From positions 1 through 9,391 of the forward strand of contig QMLA01000019.1 in the NCBI GenBank assembly GCA_003646585.1: a stretch of 9,391 nt of DNA, given 5' to 3'. Under the pieces are notes generated by a model. The model was not told the origin of the DNA and did not search any database. It saw only the letters and a list, made by a program, of their open reading frames with translations. This document shows positions 1-6,999 of the stretch, piece after piece. The DNA comes from Deltaproteobacteria bacterium (GTDB lineage: Bacteria; Desulfobacterota; B13-G15). The translations under genes and the position numbers were made by a program. The stretch's first letter is position 1, and every line of letters starts with the position of its first letter.

Positions 1-339
1 GAGCAGGACAGGAGGCGGCGGGAGCTGGCCGAGCTCAAGAACCAGGCCGACAATTTCGCCTATCAGGTCGAAAAGCAGCTCAAGGACCTGGGCGACAAGG
101 TTCCCGAGTCCGACAGAAACAGGGCCCAGTCCCTCATAGAGGAGATAAAGAAGCTCTGCAAGGAGGAAGCCCCCGATGCCCAGAGGTTGCGCCAGTTGAT
201 GAACGATCTCCAGCAGGTGGCCTACTCCATCTCGGAGAAGGCCTATCAGCAGGCCACCGGCACCTATGGCCAGTCCTCCGAGGGTGGGGGAAAGGGGGGC
301 GATGACGTGATAGATGCCGAATACGAGGAGAAGAAGTGA
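1..339 (+). CDS. dnaK: Hsp70 chaperone DnaK, C-terminal part (5' end outside the window)
   Basis: Frame 1 is open from the first base to TGA at 337-339 and gives the last 112 residues of a DnaK. What is visible is the end of the substrate-binding region: the helical lid (charged, helix-rich, about residues 1-85 of this fragment), then a Gly/Ser-rich flexible linker and the acidic tail ending DDVIDAEYEEKK, which is the typical conserved bacterial DnaK C-terminus. The ATPase domain and the beta-sandwich lie upstream of the window. DnaK is a cytosolic ATP-driven chaperone that works with DnaJ and GrpE and delivers aggregated proteins to ClpB, whose gene follows 53 bases downstream on the same strand. 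An intrinsic terminator directly follows the stop codon. Identity is secure from the tail; the gene is cut only by the window edge and no frameshift is seen. Confidence 0.93.
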   Translation, partial: EQDRRRRELAELKNQADNFAYQVEKQLKDLGDKVPESDRNRAQSLIEEIKKLCKEEAPDAQRLRQLMNDLQQVAYSISEKAYQQATGTYGQSSEGGGKGGDDVIDAEYEEKK

Positions 340-347
340 TCCGGAAA

Positions 348-378
348 GGGGCGGCCTTAGGGCCGCCCCCATTTTTTT
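348..378 (+). terminator. Rho-independent terminator between dnaK and clpB
   Basis: A perfect 9-bp GC-only stem (348-356 GGGGCGGCC pairing with 361-369 GGCCGCCCC) with a 4-base TTAG loop is followed, after CA, by seven T residues (372-378). This is a textbook intrinsic terminator for the dnaK transcript, 8 bases after its stop codon. Its T-tract directly abuts the clpB ribosome binding site, so any clpB message that starts upstream must read through it. On the opposite strand the stem is followed only by TTTCC, so it is not a good bidirectional terminator. Confidence 0.9.
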
Positions 379-389
379 GAGGAGGAAGG
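379..389 (+). promoter_or_regulatory. Ribosome binding site of clpB
   Basis: The purine tract GAGGAGGAAGG starts one base after the terminator T-run and contains two overlapping Shine-Dalgarno cores (GAGG and GGAGG) a few bases ahead of the ATG at 393. It fixes the clpB start. Because it touches the terminator, a read-through RNA would carry the terminator hairpin just upstream of the ribosome site. Confidence 0.8.
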
Positions 390-392
390 AAA

Positions 393-3011
393 ATGGCCGT
401 AGAGAAATACACCCAGAAGGTCCAGGAGGCCCTTTACAGCTCCCAGACCATAGCGGCCCGATATGGACACCAGCAACTTGAGCCCGAACACCTGCTTTTG
501 GCCCTCCTGGATCAGCCAGAGGGATTGGCCCCCAAGATCCTCTCGCAGGCAGGGGTTGATCCCCAGGCCCTGCGGGGGAGACTTGAGGCCTTCCTGAAGT
601 CCCTGCCGAGCATAAGGGGAGGTAGTGGCCAACTTTATCCCTCCCAGAGGTTTCACCGGGTGCTGGCGAAGGCCGAGGATGAGGCCAAGGCCCTAAGGGA
701 TGAGTACATAAGCGTTGAGCACCTCCTTTTGGCCATGATCGAAGAGGAAGGGGTCTCGGGGAGGCTCCTCAGGGAGTTCGGGCTTGACCGTCAGGGGTTC
801 ATGGAGGCGTTGAGGAAGGTGCGAGGAAGCCAGAGGGTTACCAGCCCCAACCCCGAGGACACCTACCAGGCCCTTGAGCGCTTTGGTCGCGATCTCACCG
901 AACTGGCCCGTCAGGGGAAGCTTGATCCGGTGATAGGTCGCGATGAGGAGATCAGGCGGGTTATCCAGATCCTCTGCCGCCGGACCAAGAACAACCCGGT
1001 GCTGATCGGGGATCCCGGGGTGGGCAAGACGGCCATAGTGGAAGGCCTGGCGCAGAGGATTGTCCGCAACGACGTCCCGGAAGGTTTGAAGAACAAGCGC
1101 ATCATCGCCCTGGATATGGGGAGCCTCATAGCGGGGGCCAAGTACAGGGGGGAATTCGAGGAGAGGCTCAAGGCGGTGCTCAGGGAGATACAGGAATCCG
1201 AGGGGCAGATAATTCTTTTCATCGATGAGCTTCACACCGTCGTAGGTGCTGGGGCGGCCGAAGGGGCTGTGGATGCATCCAACCTCCTCAAGCCCATGCT
1301 CGCCCGGGGAGAGCTCCACTGTATTGGTGCCACCACCGTCGACGAATATCGCAAGTACATCGAGAAGGACCGTGCCCTGGAGAGGCGCTTCCAGCCGGTG
1401 TATGTGGACGAACCCTCCGTGGAGGACACCATCTCCATCTTGAGGGGGCTGAAGGAGCGCTATGAGGTCCATCATGGGGTCAGGATCAAGGACTCGGCCC
1501 TTGTGGCAGCGGCAGTGCTGAGCCATCGCTATATCACCGATCGGTACCTGCCCGACAAGGCCATAGATTTGGTGGATGAGGCCGCAGCGAGGCTCCGCTC
1601 CGAGATCGACTCCATGCCCGCTGAGCTTGATGAGCTGACCAGGCGGATCATGCAACTGGAGATAGAGCGCGAGGGACTCAAGCGCGAGACCGACCCTGCG
1701 AGCAGGAGGCGCCTGGAGCGCCTGGAGAGGGAACTGGAGGAGCTCAAAGGCCATGCCGAAAAATTGAGGGCCCAGTGGGAGGAGGAGAAGAAGGCCATAG
1801 AGAGGATCAGGGCCTTAAGGCGCGAGATAGAGGAGACCAAGCGGCAGATCGAGATCGCCGAAAGGCAGTACGATCTGAACCGCGTGGCGGAACTCAAATA
1901 CGGCAAACTCATGGCCCTGGAGAGGGAATTGAAGCAGCTTGAGGCCAAGCTCGATCAGAGGGGCAAGAGGCTCCTGAAGGAAGAGGTGGACGAGGAGGAC
2001 ATCGCCAAGGTGGTGAGCCAGTGGACGGGAATCCCCGTATCGCGGCTCCTCGAAGGGGAGAGGGAGAAACTTTTGAGGCTCAAGGAGAGGCTTCACCGAA
2101 GGATTGTGGGTCAGGAGGAGGCCGTTGAGGCCGTCTCTGACGCCGTCCTGAGGGCCAGGGCCGGGATCAAGGATCCCAATAGACCCATCGGCAGCTTCAT
2201 CTTCCTCGGGCCTACAGGGGTCGGAAAGACGGAATTGGCCAAGGCCCTCGCTGAGGCGCTCTTCGATGACGAGAGGAACATGATCCGCATCGACATGTCC
2301 GAATACATGGAGAAACACTCGGTGAGCCGCCTCATAGGGGCTCCGCCCGGGTATGTGGGCTATGAGGAAGGGGGACAGCTCACCGAAGCGGTGAGGCGGA
2401 AGCCTTACTCGGTGGTGCTCTTCGATGAGATAGAGAAGGCCCATCCGGATGTCTTCAACATCCTGTTGCAGATCCTGGATGACGGCAGGCTCACCGACAA
2501 CAAGGGCAGGACGATCAACTTCACCAACACGGTCATCATCATGACCTCCAACATCGGCAGCCAGTATATCCTCGAATCCCAGGGGACGGACGAAGAAAGT
2601 TACCGGAGGATGAAGGACATGGTCCTTCAGGCCTTAAGGATGCACTTCAGGCCGGAGTTCCTGAACAGGATCGATGAGATCATAGTCTTCAGATCCCTCA
2701 GCAGGGAACAGCTGAGAAAGATCGTGGATCTTCAGATCGACCGCTTAAGGGGCAGGCTCGATGAAAGGAGGATAACCATCGAGCTCACCGAAAGGGCCAA
2801 GGACTTCCTAGTGGATATAGGCTACGATCCCAACTATGGGGCGAGGCCCTTGAGGCGAACGATCCAGAGGGAGGTGGAAACACCGTTGGCTTATAAGATC
2901 GTCTCCGGGGAGGTGAGGGAGGGCGATTGCGTGGTGGTCGATTTCGAGGATGGCCGGCTCGTCTTCCGGGTGAAGGAGATGGAGGCCGAAGCGGCCGAGG
3001 CGGCAAGCTGA
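393..3011 (+). CDS. clpB: ATP-dependent protein disaggregase ClpB (Hsp104/ClpB family)
   Basis: A complete 872-residue ClpB, close to the usual 850-880. ClpB is a hexameric cytosolic AAA+ machine that threads aggregated proteins through its central pore together with DnaK, whose gene lies just upstream. Domains in order: Clp N-domain repeats (about 1-145); NBD1 with Walker A GDPGVGKT (206-213), pore-loop Tyr251 in KYRGEF, and Walker B ending D278-E279; a long charged coiled-coil middle domain (about 410-535), the DnaK-docking element that separates ClpB from ClpA and ClpC; NBD2 with Walker A GPTGVGKT (606-613), pore-loop Tyr654 in GYVG, and Walker B D678-E679; and the C-terminal small domain with the YGARPLRR sensor-2 motif. 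There is no IGF/IGL-type ClpP-binding loop in NBD2, as expected for a disaggregase. All ATPase residues look intact. The ATG at 393 has a strong Shine-Dalgarno. A terminator, not a clear promoter, lies in front. The gene ends 3 bases before a convergent gene. Confidence 0.98.
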   Translation: MAVEKYTQKVQEALYSSQTIAARYGHQQLEPEHLLLALLDQPEGLAPKILSQAGVDPQALRGRLEAFLKSLPSIRGGSGQLYPSQRFHRVLAKAEDEAKALRDEYISVEHLLLAMIEEEGVSGRLLREFGLDRQGFMEALRKVRGSQRVTSPNPEDTYQALERFGRDLTELARQGKLDPVIGRDEEIRRVIQILCRRTKNNPVLIGDPGVGKTAIVEGLAQRIVRNDVPEGLKNKRIIALDMGSLIAGAKYRGEFEERLKAVLREIQESEGQIILFIDELHTVVGAGAAEGAVDASNLLKPMLARGELHCIGATTVDEYRKYIEKDRALERRFQPVYVDEPSVEDTISILRGLKERYEVHHGVRIKDSALVAAAVLSHRYITDRYLPDKAIDLVDEAAARLRSEIDSMPAELDELTRRIMQLEIEREGLKRETDPASRRRLERLERELEELKGHAEKLRAQWEEEKKAIERIRALRREIEETKRQIEIAERQYDLNRVAELKYGKLMALERELKQLEAKLDQRGKRLLKEEVDEEDIAKVVSQWTGIPVSRLLEGEREKLLRLKERLHRRIVGQEEAVEAVSDAVLRARAGIKDPNRPIGSFIFLGPTGVGKTELAKALAEALFDDERNMIRIDMSEYMEKHSVSRLIGAPPGYVGYEEGGQLTEAVRRKPYSVVLFDEIEKAHPDVFNILLQILDDGRLTDNKGRTINFTNTVIIMTSNIGSQYILESQGTDEESYRRMKDMVLQALRMHFRPEFLNRIDEIIVFRSLSREQLRKIVDLQIDRLRGRLDERRITIELTERAKDFLVDIGYDPNYGARPLRRTIQREVETPLAYKIVSGEVREGDCVVVDFEDGRLVFRVKEMEAEAAEAAS

Positions 3012-3014
3012 GGT

Positions 3015-3245
3015 TCAGAGGAGACAAAAGCCCATGATGCCAAGGCCCAGGGCGAGAAGGCCGTAGAGGAGAGCGGCCCTGGGCTCAAGTTCTTTCAGGC
3101 TCTCCCAGAAGGCGGAAAGAAACACCACCAGAAGGAAGATCCAGAGAAGGGCGAGGGTGGCCTTTAGGGGTTCCCCCTTCAGGAAGGCCCCCAGGGCCCT
3201 GAGGAAGGAGACTGCGGCTTGGCCGAGGTCCGGTTGTTCCACCAT
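3015..3245 (-). CDS. Small integral membrane protein, two predicted helices (function unknown)
   Basis: A 76-residue protein that I do not recognise as a named family. It has a soluble N-terminus (about 1-25), a hydrophobic segment around residues 27-46 (rich in L, V, F, with WIFLLVVF), a short polar loop with ESLKELEPR, and a second hydrophobic segment around 56-76 that runs to the C-terminus. Both ends are therefore probably on the same side of the membrane. I chose the ATG at 3245 because AAGGAGG sits 7 bases upstream; a TTG at 3251 overlapping the previous stop is possible but too close to that site. It begins 2 bases after the reductive-dehalogenase-like gene, so the two are almost certainly one operon and translationally coupled. 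A membrane-partner role for that protein is an inference. It resembles RdhB anchors only in size and position and has two rather than the usual three helices. It converges on clpB with a 3-base gap. Confidence 0.72.
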   Translation of the reverse strand: MVEQPDLGQAAVSFLRALGAFLKGEPLKATLALLWIFLLVVFLSAFWESLKELEPRAALLYGLLALGLGIMGFCLL

Positions 3246-3247
3246 CC

Positions 3248-4513
3248 TCAATCCTCCTTGGAGGGATCGATGCCGAAGGGACCCATCTTCATGTCCCAGA
3301 GGATCTCCGGATCCCTCATCCTCCCGTATCCGAAGAGGTCATCCAGGGGTACCCACAGGGGATTAAGCAGTGGGGCATGTTTGATGAGGCCCCGAATCAC
3401 CCTGTGTCCCCAAAAGCTCCCCTTGGTGAAGGGACATACGGCCTGACAGGAGGCACAGGAGGCCCCCGCGGCTATCCAGTAGCGGAGGCACCTCTTGCCA
3501 TCCACGTACCACTTGAGTGCCCCCGGGTTTCCCGTCTCCGATGGGGGCTCAAAGGTCCTTTCCCCTTTGGGGATGGCCCCGGCCGGGCAGAGTTCCGCGC
3601 ATTTCTTGCAGGTGTTGCAGAACTCCGTTACCCCGAAGTCGATGGGCGAATCGGGTACAAGGGGCATATCCGTCAGGACCTTGCCGATGCGGACCGCCGG
3701 GCCGTAATCAGGGGTGATCAAAAGCCCGTTCCTTCCCAGCTGTCCGAGCCCCGCATCTATGGCCAGGGGGATGCTCAGGGCGGTGCCGTTCTTGCACGGG
3801 ATGGCATTGTAGCCCATCATGCGGATGGCCTCAGCCAGGGCGATATCGGTTATCCCCATCCTCGCATAGGCCATGTTGGTGGCTATGCTCGTCGAAAGGG
3901 AAGCCGGTCCGACCTGGGTGAGGATCCGGTTGAGGTCGATGATCGTGACCACGGCGTAACGGATGCCCTGGGGGATGACCAGTTCGGTCTCCGTTTCCTG
4001 GGGTTCCTCCACATCCCCGAAGACGATCCTCTTGGTCTGAGGCGGTCCGGGATCGTAAATGTTTCTGCAAGTTTCCTCATAGACCCATTTGCGGTTCAGT
4101 TCGGCAATACCCACCCTGTTGGCCCCAAGGAAGATCGCCATCTGCTTGACCTTCTTGGTGAGGTCGACGGGATCAGGGTTCGGTTCGGGCTTAAGCCTTA
4201 GATTTGGAGGGACGTTTATGGGCTTCCAGCTCAAAAACCCCTGGTTCTCATGCCCCTCACCATAGGGCTCGGTGAGCCTGTTCCAGGTGGAGGCACCATT
4301 CCAGAGGGCCAGGAAGGCCCGTGCCTCCGTTCTGTCCCTGACGGGGATCCTGGTGGCTATCTTTCCCTCCAGGTAATTGGCCATGAGCCTCTCAATCCAT
4401 GCCTCAAACCAGGGTTTCCCCAGTTCCTCCGAGACCCTCTTGAAGGCCAAAAACCTCTGGGAGAACCTCCCCAGGTCCTCCCTGCAGCTGTAAATTTCTT
4501 CGGCTCCCCTCAT
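3248..4513 (-). CDS. Cytosolic reductive dehalogenase-like cobalamin/4Fe-4S protein
   Basis: A 421-residue protein of the reductive dehalogenase (RdhA) superfamily. The family signature is visible in the cobalamin-binding region (AIDAGLGQLGRNGLLITP, then YGPAVRIGKVLTDMPL and PIDFGVTEFC), followed by a bacterial ferredoxin part: CX2CX2CX3CP at C299, C302, C305, C309 and a second set C342, C353, C356, C360 followed by Pro. Known members use base-off cobalamin and two iron-sulfur clusters to reduce organohalides; QueG, with the same fold, reduces epoxyqueuosine. The order GLGxLGRNGLLI plus a long N-terminal region favours RdhA over QueG. No twin-arginine signal or membrane segment is seen, so it should act in the cytosol, unlike respiratory RdhA. 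The substrate cannot be read from the sequence. I chose the ATG at 4513 because GAGGG lies 7 bases upstream and this leaves space for a promoter; an ATG at 4567 (439 residues) lacks a ribosome site. A small membrane protein gene follows after 2 bases. Confidence 0.85.
   Translation of the reverse strand: MRGAEEIYSCREDLGRFSQRFLAFKRVSEELGKPWFEAWIERLMANYLEGKIATRIPVRDRTEARAFLALWNGASTWNRLTEPYGEGHENQGFLSWKPINVPPNLRLKPEPNPDPVDLTKKVKQMAIFLGANRVGIAELNRKWVYEETCRNIYDPGPPQTKRIVFGDVEEPQETETELVIPQGIRYAVVTIIDLNRILTQVGPASLSTSIATNMAYARMGITDIALAEAIRMMGYNAIPCKNGTALSIPLAIDAGLGQLGRNGLLITPDYGPAVRIGKVLTDMPLVPDSPIDFGVTEFCNTCKKCAELCPAGAIPKGERTFEPPSETGNPGALKWYVDGKRCLRYWIAAGASCASCQAVCPFTKGSFWGHRVIRGLIKHAPLLNPLWVPLDDLFGYGRMRDPEILWDMKMGPFGIDPSKED
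3253..3259 (-). promoter_or_regulatory. Ribosome binding site of the small membrane protein
   Basis: AAGGAGG on the minus strand lies inside the last codons of the upstream reductase-like gene, with a 7-base gap to the ATG at 3245. This near-ideal site decides the start against the TTG at 3251 and is the main evidence that this short reading frame is a real gene. Confidence 0.75.
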
Positions 4514-4573
4514 CTCCTTTCCCTCTTTTGTCCTTGGGGTAAGGATATCAGAGCGGAGCGAGGGCATGCAATT
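4514..4573. other. Divergent intergenic region upstream of the RdhA-like gene
   Basis: With the chosen start at 4513, about 98 bases separate the two divergent genes. The right part holds the promoter of the polyprenyl synthase gene. For the minus strand I see only weak candidates, such as TGATAT at 4550-4545 with no good -35 at 17 bases, so the promoter of the RdhA-like unit is not resolved. If the ATG at 4567 were used instead, most of this stretch would be coding. Confidence 0.4.
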
Positions 4574-4602
4574 TTGACAATCCCCCGTTCTTCCTCTACT
4601 AT
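4574..4602 (+). promoter_or_regulatory. Sigma70-type promoter of the polyprenyl synthase gene
   Basis: A perfect -35 hexamer TTGACA (4574-4579), a 17-base spacer and a -10-like TACTAT (4597-4602, matching TATAAT at 4 of 6 positions including the key first T, second A and last T). The spacing is optimal. Transcription would start around 4608-4612, so the RNA would begin within a few bases of the ATG at 4612. Confidence 0.65.
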
Positions 4603-4611
4603 GGGGCCGTC

Positions 4612-5580
4612 ATGGAGGGTGTCCTTGCCCTGATCAAGGACGACCTTCGGCGGGTGGAGGAGGAGTTTAGGCGCAGGCTGAAATCCAGGGTTCCCCTCAT
4701 TACCCGGATAGCTGAACATCTGGTCAAAAGCGGCGGCAAGAGGCTAAGGCCCGCCCTGCTGATCCTCGCCTCGAGGCTCTGCGGTTACAGGGGCGAGGCC
4801 CATATTCCCCTGGCCGGGGCCATAGAGTTCATCCATACGGCGACCCTGCTGCACGACGATGTGATAGACAACGCCGAGGTTCGCAGGGGGAGCCCCTCGG
4901 CCAATGTCCTCTGGGGGAATGAGGCGAGTGTGCTGGTAGGGGATTTTCTCTTCAGCCGTTCCTTTTCGATGATGGTGGAGGTGGGGGATCTCAGGGTCCT
5001 TCAGGTCATGGCCGAGGCGACGACCCAGCTTGCCGAAGGGGAGACCTTCGAGCTCATGAAGACCGGTGATCTGTCAACGACCGAGGAGGAAAACCTCCGG
5101 ATGATCACCCAGAAGACGGCCAGCCTTATGTCGGCCGCAGCCCGCATAGGAGCCATCCTCGGCGGCGCACCTCCTGAGAAGGAGGAGTCCCTGGCCGATT
5201 ACGGTCTCAAGGTGGGGATAGCCTTCCAGTTGATAGATGACTGTCTGGATTATGTCGGCCGCGAAGAGGCCCTGGGGAAGAAGGTGGGGACCGATCTGAG
5301 GGAGGGGAAGATAACCCTTCCCCTCATCCACACCTTGAAGAATTGCAGCAAGGCCGAGAGGGACTTCATAAGGGAGGTGATCCTCGATTCGGGGCAGAGC
5401 GAGGAGCAAATAGAGGCGGTGGTAAGGATAGTCTGCAGACACGGGGGCATCGCCTACACGGTTCAGAGGGCCAGGGATTTCGTCGATGAGGCAAAGGAGA
5501 AACTCATGATCTTTGAGCCCTCTCCCGAAAGGGCGGCCCTCATTGGGCTCGCCGATTACGTCCTGGAGAGGGATTTCTGA
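4612..5580 (+). CDS. ispB: Long-chain trans-polyprenyl diphosphate synthase (IspB-like)
   Basis: A 322-residue all-helical trans-prenyltransferase that elongates an allylic diphosphate with isopentenyl diphosphate units; the product would be the side chain of menaquinone or ubiquinone. Visible motifs: GGKRLRP (41-47) that binds IPP diphosphate, the first aspartate-rich motif DDVID (82-86) preceded by LLH, and the second, FQLIDDCLD, with D209, D210 and D213. The residue five places before the first Asp motif is Ala, and it is followed by Thr and Leu; such a small side chain leaves the elongation pocket open, which points to a long product (about C35-C45) rather than farnesyl or geranylgeranyl. 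The exact chain length is an inference, so the symbol means the family. The N-terminus fits family members without extension. The start has only a weak GGGG upstream and lies at the predicted transcription start. The 3' end overlaps the convergent HTH gene by 41 bases. Confidence 0.9.
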   Translation: MEGVLALIKDDLRRVEEEFRRRLKSRVPLITRIAEHLVKSGGKRLRPALLILASRLCGYRGEAHIPLAGAIEFIHTATLLHDDVIDNAEVRRGSPSANVLWGNEASVLVGDFLFSRSFSMMVEVGDLRVLQVMAEATTQLAEGETFELMKTGDLSTTEEENLRMITQKTASLMSAAARIGAILGGAPPEKEESLADYGLKVGIAFQLIDDCLDYVGREEALGKKVGTDLREGKITLPLIHTLKNCSKAERDFIREVILDSGQSEEQIEAVVRIVCRHGGIAYTVQRARDFVDEAKEKLMIFEPSPERAALIGLADYVLERDF

Positions 5581-6136
5581 GGCGGTAGCGCTCCCAAAAG
5601 GTCCCGATCACCTCCTCCGGGTCCACCTTAAGCAGCCTTGCATAAGCCTTGAGGAAGCCCTTCACATATATCCATGGGGGAAGGGATTCAAATCGCTCCT
5701 CCTCCAGGGCCCGAAGGGTCCCCTTGGTTATCTTTATATGGGAGGATACCTCCTCCGGGGACAGCCCCAGCCGTTCCCTTATCTCCCTCAAGGCCTCACC
5801 TCCGAGACCCCCTTTCTGGGCCTTTATCTCCTCTATGGCCTCCTTGGGGAGCCCTTGGACCCTGGGAGGACACCGGATCTCTCCTCTGCTCGGGGTTTGG
5901 GTGAGGATGCGGTAAGCCTCCTCGACCCTCTGCCTCATCCTCTCCAGCTCTTCGGGAGTCCAGAGGGCCAGCACCCCGGGGTTGGAGGGGTCCAGAGCGG
6001 CCATTATGCGCCTGTACGCCTCCTCCACCTCCCAGGTCGCCGCCCCGGGCCGGAGGTCCAAAACCGCATAGGGATCCTCTAAAGCACCGCCATCTCCCTT
6101 CCGCTGATCACCCTTGAGGCTATTCCCCTTATGCAT
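5540..6136 (-). CDS. Degenerate J-like domain plus RodZ-type HTH protein
   Basis: A 198-residue soluble protein with two modules. Residues about 21-80 resemble a J domain (DPYAVLDL, then EAYRRI, then VEEAYRIL), but the HPD tripeptide that activates Hsp70 is replaced by D49-P50-S51, so it is unlikely to stimulate DnaK. Residues about 112-182 form a RodZ N-terminal type helix-turn-helix (HTH_25): LREIRERLGLS, then IKITKGTLRALEE, then YVKGFLKAYARLL. In RodZ this domain contacts MreB rather than DNA. The membrane helix and periplasmic part of RodZ are missing; the protein ends about 16 basic residues after the HTH. Start: ATG at 6136 with GGAGG 7 bases upstream; the frame is open further upstream to 6262, but that has no comparable site. 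It overlaps the MinD-like gene by 58 bases, so coupled translation is likely. Role inferred only: adaptor or partner of the MinD-like ATPase, in cell-pole, division or envelope positioning. Confidence 0.82.
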   Translation of the reverse strand: MHKGNSLKGDQRKGDGGALEDPYAVLDLRPGAATWEVEEAYRRIMAALDPSNPGVLALWTPEELERMRQRVEEAYRILTQTPSRGEIRCPPRVQGLPKEAIEEIKAQKGGLGGEALREIRERLGLSPEEVSSHIKITKGTLRALEEERFESLPPWIYVKGFLKAYARLLKVDPEEVIGTFWERYRLRNPSPGRNRRAQ

Positions 6137-6999
6137 TGGGCAACCTCCGTGTGCGGATATTCGAGCAAGAAAGGTCGTCCCCGGTTTATCGCAAAGGAGA
6201 CCTTGGGGTCGAAGGGGATGTAACCCAGATAGAGGGGGTCTATTCCGAAGTACTTCCGGCATACGGTCTTGAAGGAGAGGCCGAGCTGCCTCTCCTCGCC
6301 CCTTTTCAACTGGTTGACGATCACACAGAGGCCGAATCCCTTAAGGGACTCCCTGAACCTCGAGGCCGTCTCGCCATCAAGGCCCTCTATCCTGGAGAGG
6401 AGCTCCCAGGGGGTCCTCACCGAGGGATCACGGCCCGTGAAGGCCAAATCGATGATCCTGCGGATCCCCTCATCGGCCATCCTCCTCAACCCCCTGAGAT
6501 AAGCCCCTCGGAGGAAGCGATAGGCGTTCTCGATGGCGGTTCCCTCGGGGGTCACCACGACCACCTTCCTCTGGGCCGAAAGGAAGAGGTCCAGGGTGAA
6601 GGGAGAAATCCCTGCCCCGAGGTCCAAGATGAGGTAATCCGCCCTCAGGGCCTTTAAGGCCTTAAGCAGGCGCTTCTTCTCCTCATACCGGAGCTTATCA
6701 GAAAGGTTGACCAATGCCCCCGATATCAACCTCAACCCGACAACGGGGGTATCGAGCATGACCTCCTCTATTTGGGCCTCACGCCTGAGGAAATGCTCTA
6801 TGGTCCTTTGGGGGAGGGGTATCCCCAAAAGGGTGTGCAGGTTGGCACCACCGGCCAGATCCACATCGAGCAACACCACCTTCTTCCCCAGCTCCGCCAA
6901 GGCCACCCCGAGGTTCAGGGCCAGAAAGCTCTTCCCCGTTCCCCCTTTTCCTCCGCCTATTGCCAGTGAAACCGAAGACACCTCAGAACCCCACTCCAT
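6079..6999 (-). CDS. MinD/ParA-family P-loop ATPase
   Basis: A 306-residue SIMIBI-class ATPase of the MinD/ParA/FlhG type. The deviant Walker A GGGKGGTGKS (15-24) carries the signature Lys18 and the P-loop Lys23; the switch I region DVDLAGGANL contains D47; Walker B is LILDLGAG with D126. These proteins dimerise on ATP and position cellular objects. A C-terminal amphipathic membrane-targeting helix like that of MinD is not evident, nor is an FlhG-type DQAxxLR N-terminus, so it fits no named subtype. Starts: ATG at 6999 is given; GTG at 6981, one base after the amrS stop and with GGGG 7 bases upstream, gives a more typical N-terminus and is a real alternative; a GTG at 7032 is less likely. It lies between amrS (17-base overlap with this start) and the J-like/HTH gene (58-base overlap). 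The gene pair suggests a positioning system whose cargo is unknown. Confidence 0.86.
   Translation of the reverse strand: MEWGSEVSSVSLAIGGGKGGTGKSFLALNLGVALAELGKKVVLLDVDLAGGANLHTLLGIPLPQRTIEHFLRREAQIEEVMLDTPVVGLRLISGALVNLSDKLRYEEKKRLLKALKALRADYLILDLGAGISPFTLDLFLSAQRKVVVVTPEGTAIENAYRFLRGAYLRGLRRMADEGIRRIIDLAFTGRDPSVRTPWELLSRIEGLDGETASRFRESLKGFGLCVIVNQLKRGEERQLGLSFKTVCRKYFGIDPLYLGYIPFDPKVSFAINRGRPFLLEYPHTEVAQCIRGIASRVISGREMAVL
6144..6148 (-). promoter_or_regulatory. Ribosome binding site of the J-like/HTH gene
   Basis: GGAGG on the minus strand, inside the coding sequence of the MinD-like gene, with a 7-base gap to the ATG at 6136. It decides the start and shows that the gene is translated from within its upstream neighbour. 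Confidence 0.75.

Noticed and set aside
367..374. CCCCATTT resembling a heat-shock sigma32 -10 element just upstream of clpB
   Set aside because: It is formed by the arm of the terminator and its T-run, and there is no CTTGAA-like -35 at 13-15 bases upstream. Chance resemblance is more likely.
693..1754. Long open frame on the minus strand inside clpB (353 codons), plus others at 1815-2444 and 911-1222
   Set aside because: They lie opposite a clearly conserved ClpB and their sequences are low-complexity His/Pro/Leu-rich translations of purine-rich codons such as GAG and AGG. No domain or ribosome site supports them.
3377..4201. 274-codon open frame on the plus strand opposite the RdhA-like gene
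   Set aside because: The minus-strand product has family signatures and cysteine motifs; the plus-strand frame has none and is explained by codon bias on the antisense strand.
5552..5600. Search for a terminator at the ispB/HTH junction
   Set aside because: Only a short AGCGCT palindrome is present, with no stable stem plus T-run on either strand.
6137..6262. Upstream extension of the J-like/HTH reading frame to 6262
   Set aside because: The extension lies wholly within the MinD-like gene and has no family-like sequence, while the ATG at 6136 has an ideal GGAGG.
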